Below, piece by piece: positions 1-5,642 of a DNA stretch of 5,642 nt. A program made the position numbers and the translations under genes. The DNA lies in the NCBI GenBank assembly GCA_937864935.1, contig CALMDN010000468.1:1-5642 (forward strand), given 5' to 3'. Every line of letters begins with the position of its first letter. The stretch's first letter is position 1. This DNA comes from an uncultured Bacteroidales bacterium (lineage in GTDB: Bacteria; Bacteroidota; Bacteroidia; Bacteroidales; Lentimicrobiaceae). The notes under the pieces were generated by a model. That model worked only from the letters and a program-made list of their open reading frames with translations, had not been told where the DNA came from and searched no databases.

Positions 1-3000
1 GGCTTTGAACACCGGTACTCAGCCTCAGATTTACGGACCATTCAGGACTGGGTGGTTAAGCGAAGGCTTTCAGGCATCAATGGTGTGGTGGAAATCAACA
101 GCTGGGGAGGATACCTAAAACAGTATGAAGTATCGGTAAATCCGGAGCAGCTGAGTGCAACGGGGATTACCCTGATGGAAGTGTTTGATGCCCTTGAGTC
201 AAACAACAGCATTTCGGGTGGTTCCTACATTGAGAAGACCAGCCAAAGCTATTTTATACGCGGGGATGGCCAGGTAAAATCGGTTGAAGACATTGAGAAT
301 ATTGTTGTTAAAAACATCAACGGGAACCCTGTACTGATCAGAAACATCGCCAGTGTCAGGATGGGGCATGCCAACCGCTACGGGGCTATCACAGCCAACG
401 GGAAAGGTGAAACCATTCTCGGACAGGTAATGATGCTCAAGAATGCAAACTCGAGGCAGGTAATCAATGAAGTTAAGAAACGGGTTGAGGAGATTCAGGG
501 AAACCTGCCTGAAGGCGTTTTCATCAATCCGATTGTTGACCGGAGTGAACTGGTTGCCAAAACCTCCTTTACGGTTGTGGAAAACCTCATTCTGGGAGCA
601 CTCATCGTCATGTTTACTGTGATGCTTTTACTGGGGAATATCCGTTCAGCCCTGGTTATCACTTCAATGATTCCCCTTTCGTTGCTTTTTACAATCTCCA
701 TGATGTACATCTTCGGGATTGATGCCAACCTGATGAGCCTGGGAGCCCTCGATTTCGGTATTATTATAGATGGAGCTGTGATCATCGTAGAATTCATCGC
801 TTTACGGATTTCAGTCATGAAAACAGAAATCCGGGATACCAGCGGTGAAGCGCGGGCGAATCTGATGGATACCGTAGCTTTTCACGGTGCATCCCGGATG
901 ATGAAATCTGCCTTGTTCGGGCAAATCATCATTCTCATCGTTTTTATTCCGATTCTTTCTCTTACCGGTGTTGAAGGCAAAATGTTCAAGCCCATGGCCT
1001 TGTCGTTTTGTTTCGCCATCATCGGCGCCATGATCATGGGCCTTACCTGGCTTCCGGTTGCCTCATCGCTGTTTCTGAGGCCTTCTTCAACAGACAAAAA
1101 GAACATCGCTGACTGGTTCCTCAGTCTGGCACACCGGTCCTATCTTCCTGTCATCCATTGGGCATGCTGTCACAAAAAAGCCGTGCTGGGTGCTGCCCTG
1201 GTCTCTTTGCTGCTGACGGGCTTTTTATTTACAAGAATGGGTGGTGAATTTGTTCCGACCCTGGATGAGGGCGATTTCGTGATACAGCCGGTACTCAAAA
1301 CAGGTACTTCACTTTCGAAAACCATTGAAACCACCACCCGTATGGAGCAGATCCTGATAAAGGGTTTTCCTGAGGTGGATAAAATCGTCAGCAGAATCGG
1401 CGCTGCTGAAGTTCCTACTGACCCCATGTCGATGGAAGAGATTGATATGATCATCAAACTCAGGCCGCGTAAAACCTGGACCAGCGCTGACAGCAAGGAA
1501 GAGCTTGCAGAACGTTTCAAGGATTCACTTTCGGCCATCCCGGGCATTGAGTACGAGTTCACCCAACCCATTGAAATGCGTTTTAATGAACTGATTACCG
1601 GTGTTCGTTCCGATATTGCCATCAAGATTTTCGGGGAGGATCTGGATTACATCGACAAAAAAGCCAATGAAATCAAACAGCTGATAGAGCATATTCCCGG
1701 AGCCGGGGATGTGATTCTTGAGAAGACAGCCGGATTGCCCCAGATAAAAATCGATTACAACCGAAGCCGCATTGCTTATTATGGTGCAGATATCAAAACG
1801 CTTAATGCGCACCTCGCCGCTGCATTCGGCGGTGAGGCGGCAGGCGTTGTGTTTGAAGGAGAGAAACGTTTTGACCTGGTAGTGCGTTTGAGCAACAGGA
1901 AGCGCACAGACATCAGCGACATTCAGCAGCTGAAAGTGCCTGTTGCCGGTAATCTGCAGGTTCCCCTTTCAGAGCTGGCCAGCATAGAATATGCAACGGG
2001 ACCCGCTAAAATCTCCAGGGAAAACACCCATCGCAGGGTGGTGGTAAGTGTGAACGTACGCAACAGGGACCTGCAGTCAGTTGTAAATGATATCCGGGCT
2101 ACGGTTGAGAAGAATGTCACGCTTACACCCGGAACCTACATTGCATACGGTGGTCAGTTTGAAAATCTGCAGAATGCTACAAACCGCCTCATGGTTGCTG
2201 TACCGGTAGCCCTGCTTCTGATTTTCATCTTCCTGCATTTTGCATTCAAATCACTCAAGGATGCCATCATGATCTTTACAGCCATACCCCTGGCAACGGT
2301 GGGTGGTGTTTTCCTGCTCTGGCTGAGGGATATGCCCTTCAGTGTTTCGGCCGGGGTGGGGTTCATCGCCATGTTTGGTATTGCCGTGCTGAACGGGATC
2401 GTATTGATTGAACATCTGAAAGAGCTAAACTCTGATGGAGCTCACTCCATCAGGGAACTGATCATTCAGGGAGCCAAAGACAGGCTTCGTCCGGTGATGC
2501 TCACTGCCGGAGCAGCTGCCATGGGATTTTTACCCATGGCCATTTCAAACGGGGCCGGTGCTGAAGTTCAACGTCCGCTTGCGACCGTGGTGATCGGGGG
2601 ATTGTTTACCTCAACCTTGTTAACATTGATTGCCCTGCCGATCCTGTTTGAACTTTTCTACAACATAAAATCCATCCGTTTTTTCCCCTTTCGGATAATC
2701 AGGATAAGGCAGGGTCTTATCGTGCTGCTGATAGCGGTTCCTTCCGTGATGGCATCTGCCCAGCCGCAACCAGTCAGCTTTGAAGAAGCACTGAGCCTGG
2801 CAGGTAAGCATAATGCCGAACTCAAGGCGTATGTACTGATGGCTGAAGAAAAAGAAGCCCTGATCCCCGGGGCGGCGGATCGTGATAAAACCGTGTTCAC
2901 TGTGGGAACCGACCAGAACAACATTGCAGAAAACAACCACCCCCTGACGGTCTGGGGCGTATCTCAGAACTTCAGTTTCCCTTCACTCAATGCTTCCCGC

Positions 3001-3894
3001 AGGAATGAACAGAAAGCCATTCATCAGCTTGCACTCAGTGAAAAAAGCCTCCGGCAGGAATCGGTATTGAAACAGGTCTCGCTCACCTACATTCAACTGC
3101 AGGTACTGAATGAAAAACTGAAACTTACCCGGCACCTCGACAGTCTTTACCAGGCCGTGCTGAAAGGTTCGGTGCTGCGTCACAGCAAAGGGGATATCAG
3201 TCAGCTCGATCTGCTGAATGCACAAGCGAGGCAGCAACAGACCAGGCAACAGATGAACGGAATCCTCAGCAGCATCGCCAATGCGAGCCTTAACCTCAGG
3301 GCCCTGATCGGGCTTGACAGTGCCTTTATCGTTTCACCTGGCATTCAGGTGGTAGAGCTGAACAACCGGAGAATTGATTCACTGCCGTTTATGCTGTTGC
3401 TGAACAGCCGTGAAAAAGTAAGCCTGCAGAGTCTGACCGTTGAACGCAGAAAACTGCTGCCCGACATACAACTTTCATACTTTCTTGGGACCAACAGGTT
3501 TGAAAGTGCCGGCATCTATCATGGATTTGAAGCCGGGCTTGCCATTCCCCTGTTGTTCGGGCCTCAAAAATCGAGAATCAGATCCTCTGAACTGGCCCTC
3601 GAAGCCAACAGACAACTGATTTATTATGAAACCACACACCTGATAACCAAGCAAAAGGAGCTTCTCAACACCTACCACCGCCTGAAGGAATGGCTGAAGG
3701 AGTATGAAGAATCGGGCAGTAAACTCTACAGTGAGATACTGAGAACTGCAGAGCTTGGCTTCGAATCCGGTGAGATAGATTTCTACAGGTTCGCTGCAAG
3801 TACGGAAACCGCCTTTCAGTTAAAACTTGAATACCTGAATAACCTGTTGGAATTCAATTCAGTAACACTTGAATTAAATTATCTTTCAAAATAG
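1..3894 (+). CDS. czcA: CzcA-type heavy-metal RND efflux pump fused to a CzcC/TolC-type outer-membrane factor (5' end missing)
   Basis: Proton-driven inner-membrane exporter of divalent metal cations with its outer-membrane duct on the same chain. The frame is open from base 1, so a GTG at 52 is not the start; residues are numbered from base 1 (1297 visible). Helices 2-6 lie at about 196-357. The fourth carries the heavy-metal RND motif DFGIIIDGAVIIVE with D251, D257 and E264, spaced as in CzcA D402/D408/E415. That alignment implies about 151 missing residues and a full length near 1450. GGEFVPTLDEGDF (414-426), another family signature, follows helix 7. The large periplasmic loop is about 427-729, and helices 8-12 are at about 730-887. 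A basic, then hydrophobic linker (898-920) leads into the outer-membrane factor (about 921-1297), recognised by VSFEEAL near its start, SQNFSFP (988-994) and LAIPLLFGP (1180-1188), with helical stretches between. No frameshift is seen. The D-D-E triad favours Zn/Co/Cd/Ni over Cu/Ag; the exact metal is not readable. Confidence 0.95.
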   Translation, partial: GFEHRYSASDLRTIQDWVVKRRLSGINGVVEINSWGGYLKQYEVSVNPEQLSATGITLMEVFDALESNNSISGGSYIEKTSQSYFIRGDGQVKSVEDIENIVVKNINGNPVLIRNIASVRMGHANRYGAITANGKGETILGQVMMLKNANSRQVINEVKKRVEEIQGNLPEGVFINPIVDRSELVAKTSFTVVENLILGALIVMFTVMLLLGNIRSALVITSMIPLSLLFTISMMYIFGIDANLMSLGALDFGIIIDGAVIIVEFIALRISVMKTEIRDTSGEARANLMDTVAFHGASRMMKSALFGQIIILIVFIPILSLTGVEGKMFKPMALSFCFAIIGAMIMGLTWLPVASSLFLRPSSTDKKNIADWFLSLAHRSYLPVIHWACCHKKAVLGAALVSLLLTGFLFTRMGGEFVPTLDEGDFVIQPVLKTGTSLSKTIETTTRMEQILIKGFPEVDKIVSRIGAAEVPTDPMSMEEIDMIIKLRPRKTWTSADSKEELAERFKDSLSAIPGIEYEFTQPIEMRFNELITGVRSDIAIKIFGEDLDYIDKKANEIKQLIEHIPGAGDVILEKTAGLPQIKIDYNRSRIAYYGADIKTLNAHLAAAFGGEAAGVVFEGEKRFDLVVRLSNRKRTDISDIQQLKVPVAGNLQVPLSELASIEYATGPAKISRENTHRRVVVSVNVRNRDLQSVVNDIRATVEKNVTLTPGTYIAYGGQFENLQNATNRLMVAVPVALLLIFIFLHFAFKSLKDAIMIFTAIPLATVGGVFLLWLRDMPFSVSAGVGFIAMFGIAVLNGIVLIEHLKELNSDGAHSIRELIIQGAKDRLRPVMLTAGAAAMGFLPMAISNGAGAEVQRPLATVVIGGLFTSTLLTLIALPILFELFYNIKSIRFFPFRIIRIRQGLIVLLIAVPSVMASAQPQPVSFEEALSLAGKHNAELKAYVLMAEEKEALIPGAADRDKTVFTVGTDQNNIAENNHPLTVWGVSQNFSFPSLNASRRNEQKAIHQLALSEKSLRQESVLKQVSLTYIQLQVLNEKLKLTRHLDSLYQAVLKGSVLRHSKGDISQLDLLNAQARQQQTRQQMNGILSSIANASLNLRALIGLDSAFIVSPGIQVVELNNRRIDSLPFMLLLNSREKVSLQSLTVERRKLLPDIQLSYFLGTNRFESAGIYHGFEAGLAIPLLFGPQKSRIRSSELALEANRQLIYYETTHLITKQKELLNTYHRLKEWLKEYEESGSKLYSEILRTAELGFESGEIDFYRFAASTETAFQLKLEYLNNLLEFNSVTLELNYLSK
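2692..2763 (+). other. Internal signal-peptide-like segment at the pump/channel fusion junction
   Basis: This segment (residues 898-921) joins the two halves of the fusion. It has the three parts of a signal peptide: a basic stretch (R898, R901, R903), a hydrophobic core (906-916) and ASA followed by Q921, which fits an AxA signal peptidase I site. RND pumps end in the cytoplasm, so a thirteenth crossing is needed to place the channel domain in the periplasm, and this segment could provide it. No in-frame ATG occurs between helix 12 and M917, so a separate start for the channel half is unlikely. Whether the chain is cut here or stays tethered cannot be read from sequence. Confidence 0.7.
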
Positions 3895-3899
3895 ATATC

Positions 3900-5006
3900 A
3901 TGAAAGCAGTTAAACTTATTGTGTTTTATTTCCTTGGTGTCCTGCTGTTCTGGTCGTGCACAGAAACAAAGGAAGCTCCCGGTGTTGAAAACTCCCTCAT
4001 AGAGATTACAGCAAAACAATTTGTAACCGACGGTATGAGTCTGGGTGAGATTGAAACCAAAGCGTTCGAAAACATAGTAAAATCCACCGGTACCATCGTA
4101 CCCTTACCCGGTGGTAAAGCGATGGCCGGCACTCCCCTGCCGGGAATTGTCAGCAAGGTGCTCTGCCTCAATGGCGGGCTTGTTCAGAAAAATCAGCCGC
4201 TCGTGGCAATTTCAGGAACAGAAGTCATTGACATTCAGAAGGAGTATGCCGAGGCTGCTGCCTTGTATCACCGCCTGAAAAATGAATACGAACGCGCCAG
4301 GTCGCTTTTCAATGAGACGGTTACTTCGGAAAAGGATTTTGTGGTATCTGAAAGCAGTTACAAGTCTGCTCAGGCTGTATACACTGCTGCGAGAATCAAG
4401 GTCAAAGCCCTGGGCTTAGATACTGAGCAGATTGAAAGTGGAAATTTTTACGAATTCTTCACCATAAAATCACCCATTGCAGGTTATGTCTCAGGGCTGG
4501 ATGTCTCTATCGGGCAGTATATTGACCCGCAGACTGTGCTCGCTGAAATAACCGACCCCGGGAAGGTTCAGCTGAAGCTTTCGGTTTTTTCAGGCGATGT
4601 TTCAAAGCTGAAAGCCGGACAGATGGTAAGGTTTAAACCCCTCAATGGCACTGAGACAGGAAAGGCATGGATCAGCGCTGTGGGGATGAATGTTGACACG
4701 GATTCGAAAACGATTCTGTGTTATGCCGATGTTGAAATGAACCAGGCAGTAAAATTTGTTGCCGGTGATTATCTGGAAACAGAGATTGTCACCGCTTCTG
4801 AAGTCTCGGCAGCCTTACCCACCGCAGCAATTCTGAAAACTGAAACCGGGAATGCTGTGCTTATATTCGACAAACAGGAAAAGGGAAATTACTATTTCAG
4901 GAAAGCTGAGATTAATACAGGACGGCAGAACAACGGTTACACTGAGATACTCGGGGAGCTTTCAGGCAGAATTCTGACCTCCGGGGCATACAATGTAGCG
5001 TTGTGA
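3900..5006 (+). CDS. czcB: CzcB-type periplasmic adaptor (membrane fusion protein), probable lipoprotein
   Basis: Periplasmic adaptor that would connect the RND pump to its outer-membrane channel. It has 368 residues. Residues 1-20 are a hydrophobic leader ending in FWSC, so C20 is the likely lipidated cysteine, although F and W at -3 and -2 make a loose lipobox. The layout is standard for the family: a first beta-barrel strand (about 46-66), first lipoyl half-motif (about 78-108, GIVSKVLCLNGGLV), a short alpha-helical hairpin (about 109-172), second lipoyl half (about 187-218, IKSPIAGYVSGLDVSIGQYI), beta-barrel (about 222-297) and a membrane-proximal domain to the end. There is only one histidine (H124), no His-rich N-terminus and no added C-terminal metal-binding domain, so it is shorter than classical CzcB (about 520 residues, from memory). 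The ATG lies 5 bases after the pump stop, without a clear Shine-Dalgarno sequence, which points to one transcript. The family is clear; the metal is inferred from the pump. Confidence 0.93.
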   Translation: MKAVKLIVFYFLGVLLFWSCTETKEAPGVENSLIEITAKQFVTDGMSLGEIETKAFENIVKSTGTIVPLPGGKAMAGTPLPGIVSKVLCLNGGLVQKNQPLVAISGTEVIDIQKEYAEAAALYHRLKNEYERARSLFNETVTSEKDFVVSESSYKSAQAVYTAARIKVKALGLDTEQIESGNFYEFFTIKSPIAGYVSGLDVSIGQYIDPQTVLAEITDPGKVQLKLSVFSGDVSKLKAGQMVRFKPLNGTETGKAWISAVGMNVDTDSKTILCYADVEMNQAVKFVAGDYLETEIVTASEVSAALPTAAILKTETGNAVLIFDKQEKGNYYFRKAEINTGRQNNGYTEILGELSGRILTSGAYNVAL

Positions 5007-5053
5007 TGTTCGTTGTCGTTGATCTGGAAGAATAATCATGCTTCCTTAGCCCA

Positions 5054-5152
5054 ATGAACATGGCTGAGAATATGACGGATGAGTGTTTATTTTGCTTTGA
5101 AAACACCATCCGCGTTTTGGTAGAAAAGTTCAGGGAATACCAGCAATTCTGA
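5054..5152 (+). CDS. Doubtful 32-residue small ORF with a CxxC motif
   Basis: ATG to TGA encoding 32 residues, starting MNMAENMTDE and containing CLFC followed by an amphipathic-looking, charged C-terminal half ending REYQQF. I do not recognise it. It lies 47 bases after the adaptor gene in the same direction. The same frame also holds an ATG at 5006 that overlaps the adaptor's TGA, but that frame stops after 9 codons at TAA 5033-5035. The ORF contains the whole 5076-5112 stem-loop, so it may be a chance reading through a terminator. It could be a small metal-binding peptide, a remnant or noise; noise is the likeliest. Confidence 0.15.
   Translation: MNMAENMTDECLFCFENTIRVLVEKFREYQQF
5076..5112 (+). 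terminator. Bulged stem-loop, possible end of the efflux operon
   Basis: The left arm CGGATGAGTGTTT (5076-5088) pairs with AAACACCATCCG (5101-5112), giving 12 base pairs with one bulged A (5082) and a 12-base loop (5089-5100). It lies 70 bases after the adaptor stop codon, where a terminator is expected. A short T-run (TTTT, 5115-5118) follows after CG, which is weak for a classical intrinsic terminator. It might instead be a 3' stabilising hairpin of the efflux mRNA. Confidence 0.5.
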
Positions 5153-5172
5153 CTGCATGAAACGCGATATGT

Positions 5173-5205
5173 TTCCGGGTTTGAAACCTTATACTCTATC
5201 CGGAA
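5173..5205. repeat. Inverted repeat TTCCGG/CCGGAA with a nested palindrome
   Basis: TTCCGG (5173-5178) is the reverse complement of CCGGAA (5200-5205). Between them, and sharing one G with the left arm, is the palindrome GGTTTGAAACC (5178-5188). A T-rich stretch, TCTTTTC, follows at 5206-5212. The arms are only 6 bases and the outer loop is 21 bases, so this could be a weak second terminator, a protein-binding site or chance. It sits about 25 bases upstream of the predicted promoter. Confidence 0.25.
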
Positions 5206-5227
5206 TCTTTTCAAATAAGCGGCAGTA

Positions 5228-5259
5228 TTTCAGAAAGCTGGAAAATGGATGTACTTTTG
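5228..5259 (+). promoter_or_regulatory. Predicted Bacteroidota-type promoter for the downstream membrane-protein gene
   Basis: TACTTTTG (5252-5259) matches the Bacteroidota -7 consensus TAnnTTTG exactly. A 20-base spacer upstream is TTTC (5228-5231), one mismatch from the -33 element TTTG. Transcription would start near 5265, leaving a leader of about 70 bases before the ATG at 5334. The promoter implies that the last gene is transcribed separately from the efflux operon. The call rests on consensus match alone. Confidence 0.5.
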
Positions 5260-5283
5260 ATCTTTGTACTCTCTTCTTTTGAA

Positions 5284-5306
5284 AGTCTGCCTGGGTTTAG
5301 CAGACT
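5284..5306 (+). promoter_or_regulatory. Short hairpin in the predicted leader, with an alternative pairing partner
   Basis: AGTCTGC (5284-5290) and GCAGACT (5300-5306) form a perfect 7-bp stem with a 9-base loop. A second copy of GTCTGCC follows at 5307-5313 (the first is at 5285-5291), so the middle arm could pair with either side, although the downstream copy abuts it too closely for a full stem. The hairpin lies 27 bases before the start codon inside the predicted leader. It could be a translation-affecting structure or an operator half-site; no known riboswitch is recognised. Confidence 0.3.
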
Positions 5307-5333
5307 GTCTGCCAGAAAATGAAATAAACTGAA

Positions 5334-5642
5334 ATGGGCAAAGCACACCGCATCTATATTTTTTCACTATCTGCAATCGTGGCACTGGTGCTGGTTTACA
5401 TCCTGCAAAAGGGGATCGCCTTTTACAGGGTACCGGTTGAAGAAAGGTTTTTCCATCCCGATTATTCAGCATTGAAACCCAGCGGTTCCTGGGGGCATGG
5501 GTTGGGGATTTTCGGATCGTTGCTGATGATCATCGGGGTGTTGATTTATATTCTCAGGAAAAGGCTGAGGTCGTTGTCGAGGTTGGGATTGCTGAAGCAC
5601 TGGCTCGAATTTCACATCTTCCTGTGCACCCTGGGTCCGCTG
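5334..5642 (+). CDS. Multi-pass membrane protein of unknown function, possibly cytochrome b/ferric-reductase-like (3' end missing)
   Basis: The first 103 residues of a membrane protein that continues past the window. The start is set by an in-frame TAA at 5325-5327, just before the ATG. Helix 1 is at about 7-24. A loop with FFHPDYSALKPSGSWGHG (39-56) follows, then helix 2 (about 54-74), a basic cytoplasmic-looking patch (RKRLRSLSR, 75-83) and the beginning of a third segment, HWLEFHIFLCTLGPL (89-103). From memory, the KPSG...GHGLG...RKR...WLxxHIFL pattern occurs in uncharacterised membrane proteins of Bacteroidota and other phyla. H55, H89 and H94 are candidate haem ligands, which is why a b-type-cytochrome or ferric-reductase-like role is possible but unproven. 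It lies 327 bases beyond the efflux operon behind its own predicted promoter, so a shared role with metal efflux is not implied. Confidence 0.85.
   Translation, partial: MGKAHRIYIFSLSAIVALVLVYILQKGIAFYRVPVEERFFHPDYSALKPSGSWGHGLGIFGSLLMIIGVLIYILRKRLRSLSRLGLLKHWLEFHIFLCTLGPL

Larger units (their letters stand above)
5007..5333. other. Intergenic region between the efflux operon and the next gene
   Basis: A 327-base gap with no convincing protein-coding gene on either strand. The forward frames are broken by frequent stops, apart from the 32-codon ORF at 5054-5152. Reverse-strand frames across both edges are composition shadows overlapping the flanking genes. The content that can be supported is the stem-loop at 5076-5112, the inverted repeat at 5173-5205, the promoter at 5228-5259 and the leader hairpin at 5284-5306. 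No tRNA, insertion-sequence end or tandem repeat is visible. Confidence 0.7.

Noticed and set aside
52..54. GTG at 52 as the start of the pump gene
   Set aside because: The frame is open back to base 1, and the preceding residues (YSASDLRTIQDWVVKRRL) match the CzcA family, so this is internal and the true start is upstream of the window.
495..3678. Several reverse-strand frames of 65-151 codons inside the pump-channel gene
   Set aside because: All are antisense to a continuous, family-matching coding region, and none shows a recognisable motif.
4084..4114. Inverted repeat CCACCGG/CCGGTGG with a 17-base loop inside the adaptor gene
   Set aside because: It lies within conserved coding sequence (STGTIVPLPGG), where Gly/Pro/Thr codons produce such GC-rich arms; a 7-bp match is expected by chance.
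5006..5035. ATG overlapping the adaptor stop (TGATG) as a translationally coupled gene
   Set aside because: The frame ends after 9 codons at TAA 5033-5035, too short to support as a gene.
5088..5094. TATTTTG as an alternative -7 promoter element
   Set aside because: It lacks one base of the TAnnTTTG spacing and lies partly in the loop of the 5076-5112 stem-loop, with no matching -33 element noted.
4912..5214. Reverse-strand 100-codon frame across the end of the adaptor gene
   Set aside because: It overlaps the conserved C-terminus of the adaptor on the opposite strand, its translation is low in structure and rich in Ser/Arg/Cys, and it matches nothing I recognise.
5230..5472. Reverse-strand 80-codon frame over the promoter and the start of the last gene
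   Set aside because: It runs antisense to a well-supported membrane-protein start and its translation shows no recognisable domain.

Overview
The window most likely comes from a member of the Bacteroidota. Three things suggest this. The RND metal pump is fused in frame to its outer-membrane channel, an architecture I know from that phylum. The genes lack clear Shine-Dalgarno sequences. A Bacteroidota-type promoter (-7 element TACTTTTG) lies in the only long intergenic gap. This rests on sequence patterns, not on a database search.

Bases 1-5006 carry part of a tripartite heavy-metal efflux operon. The first reading frame is already open at base 1 and runs to a TAG at 3892-3894. It encodes a CzcA-type RND pump of the heavy-metal efflux family (visible residues 1 to about 897), then a signal-peptide-like hydrophobic segment (about 898-920), then a CzcC/TolC-type outer-membrane factor (about 921-1297). 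Roughly 150 N-terminal residues lie upstream of the window. Five bases later a second gene (3900-5006) encodes the CzcB-type periplasmic adaptor, probably a lipoprotein. Together the two genes would supply all three parts of an envelope-spanning cation exporter: a proton-driven pump, an adaptor and an exit duct. The D-D-E triad in the pump's fourth membrane helix points to divalent cations (Zn, Co, Cd or Ni) rather than Cu(I)/Ag(I).

Bases 5007-5333 (327 bases) hold no convincing gene. They contain a 12-bp stem-loop with one bulged base that may end the operon (5076-5112), a weak 32-codon ORF with a CxxC motif overlapping that stem-loop, a second inverted repeat (5173-5205), a good Bacteroidota-type promoter (5228-5259) and a 7-bp hairpin in the predicted leader of the next gene (5284-5306).

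From 5334 to the window end is the start of a separate membrane-protein gene (103 residues visible). It has two to three hydrophobic helices and resembles a family of Bacteroidota membrane proteins that I know only as hypothetical, possibly b-type-cytochrome or ferric-reductase-like.

I saw no mobile element, CRISPR array, tRNA or rRNA. No previously undescribed system is evident. The points most worth checking are the fusion junction, with its potential signal peptidase site, and the small structured gap.
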